From NCBI RefSeq assembly GCF_017809215.1, contig NZ_CP065424.1, positions 300,001 through 364,000 of the forward strand: a DNA stretch of 64,000 nucleotides. Direction: 5' to 3'. Origin of the DNA: Heyndrickxia oleronia (GTDB lineage: Bacteria > Bacillota > Bacilli > Bacillales > Bacillaceae_C). The number at the start of each line of letters is the position of its first letter. The stretch's first letter is position 1. Below the pieces are notes generated by a model. The model was not told where the DNA came from and made no database searches. It was given only the letters and a program-made list of their open reading frames with translations. This document shows positions 7,277-16,391 of this stretch, piece by piece. The translations under genes and the position numbers were made by a program.

Positions 7277-7512
7277 GTTATGACAGGATTCAGTAGTGTC
7301 TTATCTCCCTGTAATAGAGAGCCGATGGTTGGTGGAAATCGGAACAAAGATAAGGGCGAATTACCTCCTCGAGCTTTCTTTGCGAAAAATGAAGTAGCAA
7401 AGAACGGACGTACCGTTATACGTTTGAGCGGAAGAGCATATTCTTCAATGAGGGTGGTACCGCGTGTAAGACAGCCACGTCCCTTTTATAAGGGGTGTGG
7501 CTGTCTTTTTTA
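7277..7512 (+). ncRNA. T-box riboswitch, tyrosine
   Basis: The T-box core AGGGTGGTACCGCG is at 7451-7464. Upstream, CTTATCT (7299-7305) pairs with AGATAAG in stem I, and the following strand GCGAATTACCTCC displays the tyrosine codon TAC as specifier. The terminator is AGACAGCCACGTCCC / GGGGTGTGGCTGTCT with a T-run (7469-7512). Uncharged tRNA-Tyr binding should form the antiterminator and allow tyrS expression. A short ORF across this leader is not a gene. Confidence 0.93.
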
Positions 7513-7538
7513 TTTTAATAAAATAGGAGGTTAATAAA

Positions 7539-8783
7539 ATGGAACAGTTTATTAAACGGCTAACAAGTGAACAATTAGAAGAGATGGAGAGGCAGTTTGC
7601 TATTTATGTAAATGGGACACAAGAAGTCATTCCTGCCCTTGAGTTGAAGAATAAAATTGCAAAATCTCTTATATTAAATACTCCGTTGAAGGTAAAACTG
7701 GGGCTAGATCCTTCTGCACCAGATGTTCATCTAGGACACACTGTTGTCCTTAATAAACTCAAGCAATTTCAAGATAATGGTCACATCATTCAGCTTATTA
7801 TTGGTGATTTTACTGGGAAAATTGGTGATCCGACTGGTAAATCAACGGCAAGAAAGCAGTTAACTGATGAAGAAGTGAAACATAATGCTAAAACGTATTT
7901 TGAGCAGTTTGGAAAAGTTCTTGATATGGAGAAAGTTGAGTTGAATTATAACTCATCATGGTTATCTGAACTAGATCTGGAAAAGATTATTCATTTAGCT
8001 AGTAGTATGACGGTTGCACGATTACTTGAAAGGAATGACTTTTCAGAGCGTTACGCAACAGGCAAACCGATCTCATTGCATGAATTTTTCTATCCATTAA
8101 TGCAGGGATATGATTCGGTCATTCTTGAAAGTGATATTGAATTAGGCGGAAATGATCAACATTTCAATGTACTAATGGGGCGTCATCTTCAGGAACATTA
8201 TGGCATGGAAAAGCAAATTGTTATCCTTATGCCATTACTGGAAGGGCTGGATGGAGTAGAAAAAATGTCGAAGTCAAAACATAATTACATCGGTATCGAT
8301 GAAAAGCCATCTGAAATGTTTGGAAAGACGATGTCGCTCTCTGATGAATTAATGGGAAAATACTTTGATCTAGTTACAGATTTATCACTTGAAGATAAGT
8401 TGAAAATAAAAAATGAGTTAAAGTTAGGCAAGCTTCATCCTCGTGATGCAAAAATGTTATTAGGTAAAACCATTGTAAACATGTATCATGGGGCAGAGGC
8501 TGCTGATCATGCGGAAGAAAACTTTAAAACCATTTTTCAAAAAGGTGCCATTCCAACAGATATACCCGAGCATAAATGGGATGGAGAGAAACGAATAGGC
8601 ATTATCGAACTTCTTGTGACATTAGAATTACTCCCATCCAAAGGTGAGGCACGGAAAATGATTGAAAATGGCGGGGTGAAAATGAATTCAGAAAAGATTA
8701 ATGATATTTTTACTGAAGTATCAATAGTAGATGGAATGATATTGCAAGTTGGAAAACGGAAGATGTTAAAATTAAAATTGTAA
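7539..8783 (+). CDS. tyrS: Tyrosyl-tRNA synthetase (TyrZ-like type)
   Basis: A 414-residue class I synthetase that charges tRNA-Tyr. The HIGH-type motif appears as [11 protein letters not shown] near residue 66, the KMSKS motif as [10 protein letters not shown] near 245, and a C-terminal S4 RNA-binding domain ([16 protein letters not shown]) closes the protein. The HLGHTVV form and length are closer to the B. subtilis TyrZ type than to its housekeeping TyrS, so a second tyrS may exist elsewhere (inference). ATG 7539 follows AGGAGG. The gene is controlled by the T-box directly upstream and appears monocistronic. Confidence 0.95.
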   Translation: MEQFIKRLTSEQLEEMERQFAIYVNGTQEVIPALELKNKIAKSLILNTPLKVKLGLDPSAPDVHLGHTVVLNKLKQFQDNGHIIQLIIGDFTGKIGDPTGKSTARKQLTDEEVKHNAKTYFEQFGKVLDMEKVELNYNSSWLSELDLEKIIHLASSMTVARLLERNDFSERYATGKPISLHEFFYPLMQGYDSVILESDIELGGNDQHFNVLMGRHLQEHYGMEKQIVILMPLLEGLDGVEKMSKSKHNYIGIDEKPSEMFGKTMSLSDELMGKYFDLVTDLSLEDKLKIKNELKLGKLHPRDAKMLLGKTIVNMYHGAEAADHAEENFKTIFQKGAIPTDIPEHKWDGEKRIGIIELLVTLELLPSKGEARKMIENGGVKMNSEKINDIFTEVSIVDGMILQVGKRKMLKLKL

Positions 8784-8865
8784 CAATACAAACACAAATT
8801 TTTTACCTATTCACCTAGTTATCTTATAAGATAATAGTATATACATGTTTTTTAGAGGTGACTTT

Positions 8866-9387
8866 ATGAGTAATAAAAAGAAGAGGCTAATCACTCGGAC
8901 CATTATTTTAGTCGTCTTACTTGGAGTGGTTGGATTTACCTTATACCAAAATCTACATAAAGATAAAAAGGTGGCAATTGGGGATAAAGCCCCTAATTTT
9001 AAGCTTGAGACACTAGATGGTGAGACATTCCGATTAAAGGATTTAGAAGGGAAAGCGGTTCTAATCAATTTCTGGGGAACATGGTGTGAACCATGTAAAC
9101 GGGAAATGCCCCTTATTCAAAAGGCATATGAAAAATACCATAAACAAGGATTTGAAGTTGTTTCGATTGATCAGAAAGAAGCGAAATTTATCGTAAATAA
9201 ATTTATTAAACAATATGGATTAACCTTCCCAGTCATGCAGGATAAGGATTCAAAGGTAAACAATATGTATAATGTTTATAATCTTCCAGCCAGCTTTTTT
9301 GTTAATAGAGAGGGAAAAGTTGTAAGAATGGAAGAAGGGGAAATGAAAAAGAAGGATTTAGAAAAATGGATTCATGAAATATTATAG
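8866..9387 (+). CDS. resA: Membrane-anchored thiol-disulfide oxidoreductase ResA
   Basis: A 173-residue protein with an N-terminal uncleaved TM anchor (residues ~9-28) and an extracytoplasmic thioredoxin fold. The active site is W-C74-E-P-C77, the CEPC form typical of ResA, and the cis-Pro loop is LPASFF. ResA reduces the haem-binding cysteines of apocytochrome c. The usual resBC and resDE genes do not follow, so this is an isolated copy or a rearranged locus. I start at ATG 8866 (AGAGGTG upstream) rather than the ATG at 8845, which precedes that ribosome site. Confidence 0.85.
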   Translation: MSNKKKRLITRTIILVVLLGVVGFTLYQNLHKDKKVAIGDKAPNFKLETLDGETFRLKDLEGKAVLINFWGTWCEPCKREMPLIQKAYEKYHKQGFEVVSIDQKEAKFIVNKFIKQYGLTFPVMQDKDSKVNNMYNVYNLPASFFVNREGKVVRMEEGEMKKKDLEKWIHEIL

Positions 9388-9399
9388 AAATATAGTAAA

Positions 9400-9434
9400 G
9401 GGTGCGTTTCACAACAAGTGATCGCACCCTTTTA
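9400..9434 (+). terminator. Terminator after resA
   Basis: GGGTGCG and CGCACCC form a 7-bp stem with a loop of about 16 bases, followed by TTTT. Confidence 0.8.
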
Positions 9435-9440
9435 CATGTT

Positions 9441-9623
9441 GGCTATTTTCGTAAAGCTTGTTGCTTTTGTAAAAGCCCAATTACCAGCTTTTACACCCAA
9501 GAAAGGTTCCAGTGGTTCGTATAGAGATTGTAGCTTTTTTCTCAGTAATATGGATGGTTAGCGATTCTCAGCCGATATTTACTAGTTAAAGCTTTACTTA
9601 CATAGCAACTTTGTTTGAGAAAA
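9441..9623 (-). repeat. Dispersed element, copy C, truncated at its end by the IS110-family insertion
   Basis: In reverse orientation it starts GGCTATTTTCGTAAAGCTTG, continues TTGCTTTTGTAAAAGC / GCTTTTAC and TAGCTTTTTTCTCAG, then ATAGCAACTTTGTTTGAGAA at the far end. Other copies finish this end as GAGAAAAGAGCC. Here the sequence leaves the consensus after GAGAAAA at 9617-9623, and the lost AGAAAAGAGCC appears 1.5 kb away at 11168-11178, on the other side of the transposase gene. Confidence 0.72.
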
Positions 9624-9874
9624 CTTTCATGATCTTTCGCTCTCAACCCAGAATGAAAATGGGTTCTCTGTCCCATAATGTAGATACCACAAACAGTGAG
9701 TATATGACGTAGCTCTTATTGGTGGTCTTACCCTGTTGAGAAAACTGTTGGAATGAATTTGGTGCACAACCCATTGTTAGCTCTCTCAATTTCGAGAGAT
9801 GACTACGAACAGAAAAATGTTTAATTTCAAATTCATTCCACTGTTTGTGGAATATTTTCAGAAGGTGGAGTGAA
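9624..9874 (+). ncRNA. Candidate bridge RNA region in the IS110 left end
   Basis: IS110 elements encode a structured bridge RNA in the non-coding end that precedes the transposase (established for IS621 and relatives). This stretch has several hairpins: AACCCA/TGGGTT (9645-9665), ACCAC/GTGGT (9686-9726), CTCTC/GAGAG (9782-9799) and ATTCCAC/GTGGAAT (9835-9853). It also contains TTGAGAAAACT at 9736-9746, identical over 11 bases to the left junction at 9615-9625, as expected of a left target guide. Exact RNA ends are not visible. Confidence 0.5.
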
Positions 9875-11008
9875 ATGGAAACATTGCACAAACGATGTGC
9901 AGGCCTAGATGTTCATTCGGAAACAATAGTTGCCTGTGTCATTCTTGGAGAATCAGAAACTGACTTGATTAAGGAGACTGAAACATTTCCTACTTTGACG
10001 AAGGATCTGTTTCATCTTCTTAAATGGCTTGAGGAGAAGGAAGTAACCCACATCGCAATGGAAAGTACAGGCGTCTACTGGAAACCTGTATACAATATCT
10101 TGGAGGATTTCTTTGATATTACTTTGGCAAATGCTCAAAGGATTAAAAATGTCCCTGGAAGGAAAACAGATGTTTCGGATGCTGAATGGATTGCTAAATT
10201 ATTAAGACATGGCTTAATAGAGAAAAGTTTTGTCCCTCCCGAAGACTTTCGAAATTTGAGAGATTTGACTCGCCTCAGAAAAAAAATGGATTGGACACAT
10301 GACATCCGAAAAAACCGAATCCAAAAGGTACTAGAGTCCTCAAACATCAAATTAAGCACAGTTATTTCAGATATATTTGGAGTATCAGGACGAAAACTAT
10401 TGGAACAACTCATGAATGAAGGTTATATCGATCAAGAAGATGTCGAACAAAAGATACATGGAAGAATGGCCCATAAAAAGCAATTGATTACCGACTCACT
10501 ATTTGGAACATTAAATGATCACCAGCTATTTCTTATTAAGCAATCTTGGATGCACATTGTTAATTTAGAAGAATTAATATCAGATATCGAGAAAAGAATC
10601 GACGTCATTTTATCCAACTATCAGGAGGAAGTACAGCTTCTGGTTACAATGCCGGGAATTAAGAAAGACACGGCAGCTGTTATCATTGCGGAAATAGGAG
10701 TAGATATGGGACAATTTCCAACCTCCAAACATCTTGCATCATGGGCAGGATTGTCGCCCGGAAATCACGAAAGTGCTGGAAGGAAAAAAAACACTAAAAC
10801 GGTTAAAGGAAATCCTCATATTAAATCTGCATTGTGTGAGGCTGCGTGGGCTGTTTCAAGAAGTCGGAATCAAAGATTAGGAATCAAATATTGGTCACTA
10901 GCTGCAAGAAGGGGAAAGAAAAAAGCACTCGTTGCCATCGGACATCGAATGCTAACTATTGTCTATCATATGCTTCAGAATAAGGAACCCTACCATGAGT
11001 CAACTTAA
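9875..11008 (+). CDS. IS110-family transposase (DEDD recombinase)
   Basis: A 377-residue recombinase. The N-terminal RuvC-like DEDD domain shows GLDVHSETIV (first Asp), MESTGVYWKPV (Glu) and RKTDVSDAEW (two Asp). The C-terminal Tnp domain shows TMPGIKKDTAAVIIAEIG and ASWAGLSPGNHESAGRKK, where the catalytic serine lies. It uses a bridge RNA to pair donor and target DNA. The start at ATG 9875 follows AAGGTGGAG; an upstream ATG in frame at 9845 lacks a ribosome site. The gene is full length with no frameshift. Confidence 0.93.
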   Translation: METLHKRCAGLDVHSETIVACVILGESETDLIKETETFPTLTKDLFHLLKWLEEKEVTHIAMESTGVYWKPVYNILEDFFDITLANAQRIKNVPGRKTDVSDAEWIAKLLRHGLIEKSFVPPEDFRNLRDLTRLRKKMDWTHDIRKNRIQKVLESSNIKLSTVISDIFGVSGRKLLEQLMNEGYIDQEDVEQKIHGRMAHKKQLITDSLFGTLNDHQLFLIKQSWMHIVNLEELISDIEKRIDVILSNYQEEVQLLVTMPGIKKDTAAVIIAEIGVDMGQFPTSKHLASWAGLSPGNHESAGRKKNTKTVKGNPHIKSALCEAAWAVSRSRNQRLGIKYWSLAARRGKKKALVAIGHRMLTIVYHMLQNKEPYHEST

Positions 11009-11184
11009 ATTAGCATTATAGACAAACAACAGAAAAGTTAAACGAGAAACCGAAAAATTCGGTAGCTCTGCTTTCCTATTGCCCAAATTAAATTATTTAT
11101 AGCTTGCACAATTTTAATCAAGTTTAAACTTAATAAATTATTCTTAAAGGCGGAGTTTTATTTTCACAGAAAAGAGCCTACCTA

Positions 11185-11865
11185 TTAAAGATTCTTTACT
11201 TCATAACGCTTTTCAAGATAGTTTTGAAGAATCGAGATGATTGAACAGATTCCCCAATAGATTAATGCAGCTACAATATACATGGTCATATAATCGTATT
11301 CACGTCCACCAACAATCTTGGCTTTTTGAAAAAGCTCAGGCACGGTAATCATTGCCGCTAATGATGTTCCCTTGATTAAATCAAGATACACATTTGACAA
11401 GGGGGGGAGAGCTAATTTCACTGCCTGCGGAAGAATAATTTTCCTCATTGTTTGCCAATAAGTAAAGCCCAGTGAGGAGGCTGCTTCCCATTGTCCTTTA
11501 TCTACAGAGGCAATTGCAGAGCGATTAATTTCCGCCATATATGCTGCACTGTTTAGACTAAAACCGATGATCGCTGCCGTTACGGCTGTAAATTCAATAC
11601 CGATCATAGGTAAGCCAAAGTAGAGAATAAATAAAAAAACAAGAATTGGCACCCCACGCATAAATGAAATATATAATCTTGAGGGAAATCGGAAGAGCCA
11701 CTTGTTTGACATTCGACCTAGTGCAATAAAAAAGCCAAGGATTAAACCCAATAGCATACTTACTAAAGAAATGAGTACGGTATAGCCAATACCTTGCATA
11801 ACATAAGGAAAGGATTCAATGGCTAATTTGATATCAAATATATACTCCCATTGAATGTTCGCCAT
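11185..11865 (-). CDS. Polar amino-acid ABC permease (YckA-like)
   Basis: A 226-residue permease of the His/Glu/Gln/Arg/opine family with about five TM helices and the EAA loop AAYMAEINRSAIASVDKGQWEAASSLGFT followed by ILPQAVKLALPPLSN, which contacts the ATPase. It lies 24 bases after the binding-protein gene in one operon. No ATPase gene is adjacent, the same arrangement as the orphan yckA-yckB pair of B. subtilis; an ATPase from elsewhere must serve it. The gene ends only a few bases from the right boundary of the IS110 element. Confidence 0.85.
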   Translation of the reverse strand: MANIQWEYIFDIKLAIESFPYVMQGIGYTVLISLVSMLLGLILGFFIALGRMSNKWLFRFPSRLYISFMRGVPILVFLFILYFGLPMIGIEFTAVTAAIIGFSLNSAAYMAEINRSAIASVDKGQWEAASSLGFTYWQTMRKIILPQAVKLALPPLSNVYLDLIKGTSLAAMITVPELFQKAKIVGGREYDYMTMYIVAALIYWGICSIISILQNYLEKRYEVKNL

Positions 11866-11889
11866 ATTCCTCTTCCTTTCTAGATGTAA

Positions 11890-12759
11890 TTACTTAAGTT
11901 CAACCTCAGGTTGTTTTGTTACATCGGCTCCATCAAAGAATTGTTTGGATAGCTTTGCAATCGTTCCATCATCTAGCATTTCTTGAATGGTTTGATCAAT
12001 ATGTTTCTTTAATTCGTTACTGTTTGCTTTTTTCATGACAATGCTTGTCCCTTTTTCACCAGTTTCGAACTGGAGATCAGGATGAATGGTAATATTTAGA
12101 TCTGGAAAAGCAGCAATTGCTAGCTTTTGTAAATAATAATCATTAATAATGATATCTGTTCTTCCTGCTGAAACATCTCTTAAGTATTGTTCATTGGTTG
12201 CATTATCATAGACTACTTCTTCTGCACCAAATTTTTTTGCTATTTTCATATAGTTTGTTGTTGCCTCACCAGCCGCTTTTTTTCCTTTTATATCATCGAC
12301 CGTTTTAATCCCGGATAAATCATCTTTTCGTACAATTGCTGTTGCATAAGAAAATTTGTAAGGAGTGGAAAAAGCGAATTTCTTATTTCTACTTGGATCA
12401 TTTGTTTTATTTATATCATTGGCCGCGATATCGACCTTTCCACTGTTTAAAGAAGTTAGCATGCCATCAAAAGCCATTTCTTTAAAATCTACTTTTAAAT
12501 CCATTCTTTTAGCCATTTCTCGCACGACTTCTACTTCAAATCCAGTTAATTTATCTGTTTTGGATTCGTGGAAGGAAGTTGGATAAAGTGTTCCAGAAGT
12601 AGCAACAGTAATCTTTCCTTCCTTCTTAATTTTATCCCAGCTTGAATTTTCCTTCTTTTCCTTTGTGGAATCTCCATTACCACAGGCAGCAGTTACAACA
12701 ACCAGTGCCAAAACTAAAACAAACATAAATAAGTGCTTAAAAGGATTTCTCTTGTTCAT
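11890..12759 (-). CDS. Amino-acid ABC transporter substrate-binding lipoprotein (YckB-like)
   Basis: A 289-residue extracellular solute-binding protein of family 3. The N-terminus is a lipoprotein signal with lipobox VTAAC (Cys about residue 26), so it is tethered to the outer face of the membrane. The mature domain has WDKIKKEGKITVATSGTLYP and GKVDIAANDINKTNDP, typical of polar amino-acid or cystine-type binding proteins. It is first in the operon with the permease gene. Substrate is not readable from sequence; the closest pattern in B. subtilis is YckB. Confidence 0.87.
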   Translation of the reverse strand: MNKRNPFKHLFMFVLVLALVVVTAACGNGDSTKEKKENSSWDKIKKEGKITVATSGTLYPTSFHESKTDKLTGFEVEVVREMAKRMDLKVDFKEMAFDGMLTSLNSGKVDIAANDINKTNDPSRNKKFAFSTPYKFSYATAIVRKDDLSGIKTVDDIKGKKAAGEATTNYMKIAKKFGAEEVVYDNATNEQYLRDVSAGRTDIIINDYYLQKLAIAAFPDLNITIHPDLQFETGEKGTSIVMKKANSNELKKHIDQTIQEMLDDGTIAKLSKQFFDGADVTKQPEVELK

Positions 12760-12869
12760 GATGTCCTCCCCAAAATACTGTAATCAGTAAAAACATAGCA
12801 TTCAACTAGGATTTATGCAATCGCTTTTTCAAAAGGAAAGATAAGACGGAATTTTTAGTAAATCTCATG

Positions 12870-12952
12870 TTGGGGTCAGACCCCAAAAGGGAAGCTTCGA
12901 AAGAAGAAAGTCACTAATGGCAATGTATTTTAATAGGGGGTCTGACCCCCCC
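12870..12952. repeat. Short element with paired GGGGTC-type palindromes
   Basis: Two inward palindromes, TTGGGGTCAGACCCCAA (12870-12886) and GGGGGTCTGACCCCC (12936-12950), are separated by ~50 bases. A similar pair occurs at 39787-39800 and 39860-39870. The rest of the 12760-13008 gap shows no gene. Confidence 0.6.
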
Positions 12953-13008
12953 ATAAAAAGGAAACCAACTTTTTTCCTATTTATTTAATAAAATATGAAA
13001 GGTTTGGA

Positions 13009-13097
13009 TTGAATTTTTTGTTTGATTATGTATAATGGTCTAGGAAAGTAAACTTTAAGTTTAATATAAGTGAACTTTATTCATTTGTAGTTTACTA
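13009..13097 (+). promoter_or_regulatory. potR promoter and probable PotR operators
   Basis: TTGAAT (13009-13014), 16-base spacer, TATAAT (13031-13036). Immediately downstream lie AGTAAACTTTAAGTTTA (13047-13063), AAGTGAACTT (13068-13077) and TAGTTTACTA (13088-13097), repeated copies of the half-site AGTnnACT. Their position after the -10 fits repression by the adjacent HTH-cupin regulator. Confidence 0.6.
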
Positions 13098-13125
13098 ATG
13101 CTAAACATGAATGAGGGTTATTACA

Positions 13126-13668
13126 ATGCAAATCGGAAAAAAGATTAAAAATTTACGATTAAAAAAAGGATTAACCCAAGAGGAACTTGGTGAGCGTACA
13201 GATTTAAGTAAAGGTTATATATCTCAGATTGAACGTGACTTAAGTTCCCCATCTATCGAAACATTTTTTAATATTCTTGAAGTTTTGGGTTGCGCACCAA
13301 AGGATTTCTTTGATGAACAAGAATTAGAACAGAAAGTAGTCTATGGAGAACAGGATCAAACCGATTATATAGATGAGGAAAGAGGCTATCAAATTCAGTG
13401 GCTTGTTCCGGAGTCAAATGAAAAGGAAATGGAGCCAATTATTTTAACCCTAGAAGAAAAAGGGGAATTTAAAGAATTTGAACCATCTTTATCAGAAACA
13501 TTTGCTTATGTATTAAGTGGACAAATCATGATTCGGTTAGGTAGACGCGTATACTCCGCAAAAACAGGAGAAGTGATCTATTATCATGCTTCCGAGAAAC
13601 ATCAAATCATCAATGATTCCCCAGGTATCTCCAAATTACTTCTCGTTGCAACAGAGTCTTATTTATAA
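13126..13668 (+). CDS. potR: HTH-cupin regulator of polyamine transport
   Basis: A 180-residue regulator with an XRE-type HTH (LRLKKGLTQEELGERTDLSKGYISQIER, residues ~9-36) and a C-terminal cupin domain (VLSGQIMIRLGRRVYSAKTGEVIYYHA). This pairing is common in PuuR/PotR-type regulators that sense polyamines or related small molecules. It is first in an operon with potABCD, as potR is in staphylococci and many bacilli. ATG 13126 is preferred since GAGGG lies just before it; the frame also opens at 13111. It probably represses its own promoter through the AGTnnACT repeats. Confidence 0.88.
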   Translation: MQIGKKIKNLRLKKGLTQEELGERTDLSKGYISQIERDLSSPSIETFFNILEVLGCAPKDFFDEQELEQKVVYGEQDQTDYIDEERGYQIQWLVPESNEKEMEPIILTLEEKGEFKEFEPSLSETFAYVLSGQIMIRLGRRVYSAKTGEVIYYHASEKHQIINDSPGISKLLLVATESYL

Positions 13669-13689
13669 TTTTTAAGGGGGGAGCCCACT

Positions 13690-14796
13690 ATGACTGAAAA
13701 CACAATTATCCGCTTTGAAGAGGTAACAAAGCAATACGATGATGACCCTGCTGTTCTAAATAGTGTTAGCTTTGAAATTGAACGAGGGAAGTTTTATACA
13801 CTATTAGGTCCATCTGGGTGTGGAAAAACGACTATTTTACGCTTGATTGCTGGGTTTACAGAGCCGAGCCATGGGAATATTTATTTTAATGGGAAAGTGG
13901 TTAATCATGTTCCCGCAAATAATCGTCAAGTAAATACTGTTTTTCAAGACTATGCCCTTTTCCCACATTTGAATGTGTTTGATAACGTAGCCTTTGGCTT
14001 GCGTATTAAAAAGATGAAAAATGCCGAAGTTCAACAAAAAGTGAAAGAGGCATTGCGTTTCGTCAATTTGGAAGGCTATGAAACTCGTGAAATTAGAGAA
14101 ATGTCAGGTGGACAACGCCAGCGTGTTGCAATTGCACGAGCTATCGTCAATGAGCCTGAAGTGATCCTCCTTGATGAACCGTTATCGGCACTAGATTTAA
14201 AGCTACGTACTGAAATGCAGTACGAACTTCGTGAGCTACAACGTCGTCTCGGAATTACATTCATCTTTGTTACTCATGATCAGGAAGAAGCTTTAGCAAT
14301 GTCTGATGAGATATTTGTTTTAAACAAAGGGAAAATTCAACAGAGTGGAACACCAACAGATATTTATGATGAACCAATTAATCGCTTTGTCGCTGACTTT
14401 ATTGGTGAATCGAATATTGTACCAGGAAAAATGATTCAGGACTTTGAAGTAGAGTTTGTTGGCAAACAATTTGAGTGTGTCGACCAAGGTTTTGATCCTA
14501 ATGAATCTGTAGAAATTGTTATTCGACCAGAGGATTTGGAAATTACGAAAAAGGATCAAGGTAAGCTAAAGGTCCGCGTCGATTCCCAATTATTCCGTGG
14601 TGTTCATTATGAAATTTGTTGTTATGATGAAGCGGGAAATGAGTGGCTTGTTCATTCAACTAAAAAAGCAGTAGTAGGCGATGAAATAGGACTTTATTTT
14701 GACCCAGAGGCGATCCATGTCATGAGATTTGGTGAGACAGAAGAAGAATTTGATAAGCGATTAGAATCATATAATGAGGGCGATCATGCAAACTAA
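13690..14796 (+). CDS. potA: Spermidine/putrescine ABC transporter ATPase
   Basis: A 368-residue ABC ATPase with Walker [10 protein letters not shown] (residues ~39-47), Q-loop [10 protein letters not shown], signature [14 protein letters not shown] (~138-151), Walker [14 protein letters not shown] and H-loop [10 protein letters not shown]-terminal TOBE-type regulatory domain ([10 protein letters not shown]) follows, as in PotA. It energises uptake of polyamines through PotBC. ATG 13690 follows AAGGGGGGAG. The gene overlaps potB by 11 bases, so translation is coupled. Confidence 0.95.
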   Translation: MTENTIIRFEEVTKQYDDDPAVLNSVSFEIERGKFYTLLGPSGCGKTTILRLIAGFTEPSHGNIYFNGKVVNHVPANNRQVNTVFQDYALFPHLNVFDNVAFGLRIKKMKNAEVQQKVKEALRFVNLEGYETREIREMSGGQRQRVAIARAIVNEPEVILLDEPLSALDLKLRTEMQYELRELQRRLGITFIFVTHDQEEALAMSDEIFVLNKGKIQQSGTPTDIYDEPINRFVADFIGESNIVPGKMIQDFEVEFVGKQFECVDQGFDPNESVEIVIRPEDLEITKKDQGKLKVRVDSQLFRGVHYEICCYDEAGNEWLVHSTKKAVVGDEIGLYFDPEAIHVMRFGETEEEFDKRLESYNEGDHAN

Positions 14797-15586
14797 ATCA
14801 CGCAATATATATCTTATTCCGTATGTTCTTTGGATTATTCTATTTGTCGTCGCTCCTATTCTTCTAATCTTGTATTATTCCTTCTTTAATATTGAAGGAG
14901 ATTTTTCATTCGAAAACTATCGCAAGTTTTTTACACCAGTCTACTTAAAAATGACTCTGAGTTCATTTTGGTATGCGTTTTTAATTACAGCCATTACATT
15001 AATTATTTCCTATCCGACTGCATATTTACTAACAAAAACGAAGCATAAGCATCTATGGCTATTGCTGATTATTTTGCCTACGTGGATTAATTTACTGTTA
15101 AAAGCCTATGCATTTATTGGAATTTTCGGAACGTATGGTACAGCAAATACATTTTTAGAATGGGTAGGCATTGGAACTAAACAAATATTATTCACTGATT
15201 TTAGTTTCCTATTTGTAGCGGTTTATATTTTTATACCTTTTATGATTTTACCGATTTTCAACTCGTTAGAAGAACTGAATCCAACCCTTTTAGATGCTTC
15301 GAAGGATTTAGGTGCTTCTCCTTGGACAACGTTTCGTCGCGTGATTTTCCCATTAACGATAGATGGAGTAAAATCTGGATGTCAGGTTGTATTCATCCCT
15401 GCATTGTCCCTGTTTATGATTACACGATTAATTGCAGGAAACCGTGTGATAACGCTTGGTACAGCGATTGAACAGCATTTCCTCGTTACACAGGATTGGG
15501 GAATGGGGTCAACAATTGCCGTCTTTTTAATTATAGCGATGGCATTATTCATGCTTGTTACAGGAAATAGAAAGAAAGGGGTATAA
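14786..15586 (+). CDS. potB: Spermidine/putrescine ABC permease PotB
   Basis: A 266-residue MetI-like permease with six predicted TM helices and the EAA loop [34 protein letters not shown] near residue 165-200. It forms the membrane channel with PotC. I start at ATG 14786, ten bases before the end of potA, since GAGGG precedes it; an in-frame ATG at 14774 has no site. potC follows after one base. Confidence 0.93.
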   Translation: MQTKSRNIYLIPYVLWIILFVVAPILLILYYSFFNIEGDFSFENYRKFFTPVYLKMTLSSFWYAFLITAITLIISYPTAYLLTKTKHKHLWLLLIILPTWINLLLKAYAFIGIFGTYGTANTFLEWVGIGTKQILFTDFSFLFVAVYIFIPFMILPIFNSLEELNPTLLDASKDLGASPWTTFRRVIFPLTIDGVKSGCQVVFIPALSLFMITRLIAGNRVITLGTAIEQHFLVTQDWGMGSTIAVFLIIAMALFMLVTGNRKKGV

Positions 15587-15587
15587 C

Positions 15588-16391
15588 ATGGGAAAAAAAG
15601 GAAAAATAGCTAATCTTTATCTAGTCATCATTTTTATTATTTTGTATGCCCCAATCTTCTATTTAATGTATTACTCGTTTAATAGTGGGGGATCCATGCA
15701 TGACTTTGAAGGTTTTACATTGGAATGGTATAAAGAGGTATTTCACGATACAAGGTTATTAATCATTGTGTTAAATACAGTTGTCATTGCTCTTCTTTCA
15801 GCAGCATTGTCTACCATTCTGGGTGTTGTTGGTGCATTGGCTATTTATTTTGTGAGAAAAAGAAGATCAAAAAATACATTATTAACACTGAATAACGTAC
15901 TAATCGTTAGTCCAGATGTCATTATTGGTGCATCTTTTCTAATTTTGTTTACGATTATTGGTATTAAGCTAGGTTTCTTTTCTGTCTTACTTTCACATAT
16001 TGCCTTCTGTGTACCTATTGTTGTATTGATGGTATTGCCGAAGCTTCAGGAAATGAGCCCGACACTACTCGATGCTGCACGAGACTTAGGTGCAAGCCGA
16101 TGGAATGTGCTGACAAAGGTTGTGCTGCCATTTATTACTCCAGGGATTTTTGCTGGGTTTTTTATGGCATTAACCTATTCACTAGATGATTTTGCGGTTA
16201 CTTTCTTTGTAACGGGAAATGGATTCTCAACATTATCTGTTGAAATTTATTCAAGGGCAAGACAAGGTATTTCTTTATCTATTAATGCATTATCAACCTT
16301 GATCTTCTTGTTCACAATCATTCTCGTGATTGGATATTACTATATTAATCAGCGTAATAACCGCCCAAGTGGAATGGGGGTTAAAAAATGA
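15588..16391 (+). CDS. potC: Spermidine/putrescine ABC permease PotC
   Basis: A 267-residue permease with six TM helices, and the EAA loop QEMSPTLLDAARDLGASRWNVLTKVVLPFITPGI near residue 155-190. The motif YSLDDFAVTFFVTG after it is characteristic of PotC/PotI. The ATG at 15588 follows AAAGGGGT inside the end of potB; a longer frame from 15555 is overlap only. Its stop codon overlaps the potD start as ATGA. Confidence 0.94.
   Translation: MGKKGKIANLYLVIIFIILYAPIFYLMYYSFNSGGSMHDFEGFTLEWYKEVFHDTRLLIIVLNTVVIALLSAALSTILGVVGALAIYFVRKRRSKNTLLTLNNVLIVSPDVIIGASFLILFTIIGIKLGFFSVLLSHIAFCVPIVVLMVLPKLQEMSPTLLDAARDLGASRWNVLTKVVLPFITPGIFAGFFMALTYSLDDFAVTFFVTGNGFSTLSVEIYSRARQGISLSINALSTLIFLFTIILVIGYYYINQRNNRPSGMGVKK

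Larger units (their letters stand above)
9624..11167 (+). mobile_element. IS110-family insertion sequence (~1.54 kb)
   Basis: The ends are inferred from the split of repeat copy C: the left flank ends TTGAGAAAA at 9615-9623 and the right flank resumes AGAAAAGAGCC at 11168. AGAAAA is present on both sides, so each boundary is uncertain by up to 6 bases. The element has ~250 bases of non-coding left end, one intact DEDD transposase, and ~160 bases of right end. There are no obvious long terminal inverted repeats or target duplication, as expected for the IS110 group. The transposase is intact, so the element could be active. Confidence 0.75.

Noticed and set aside
7280-7534. 84-aa ORF upstream of tyrS
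   Set aside because: It lies entirely in the T-box RNA and its terminator.
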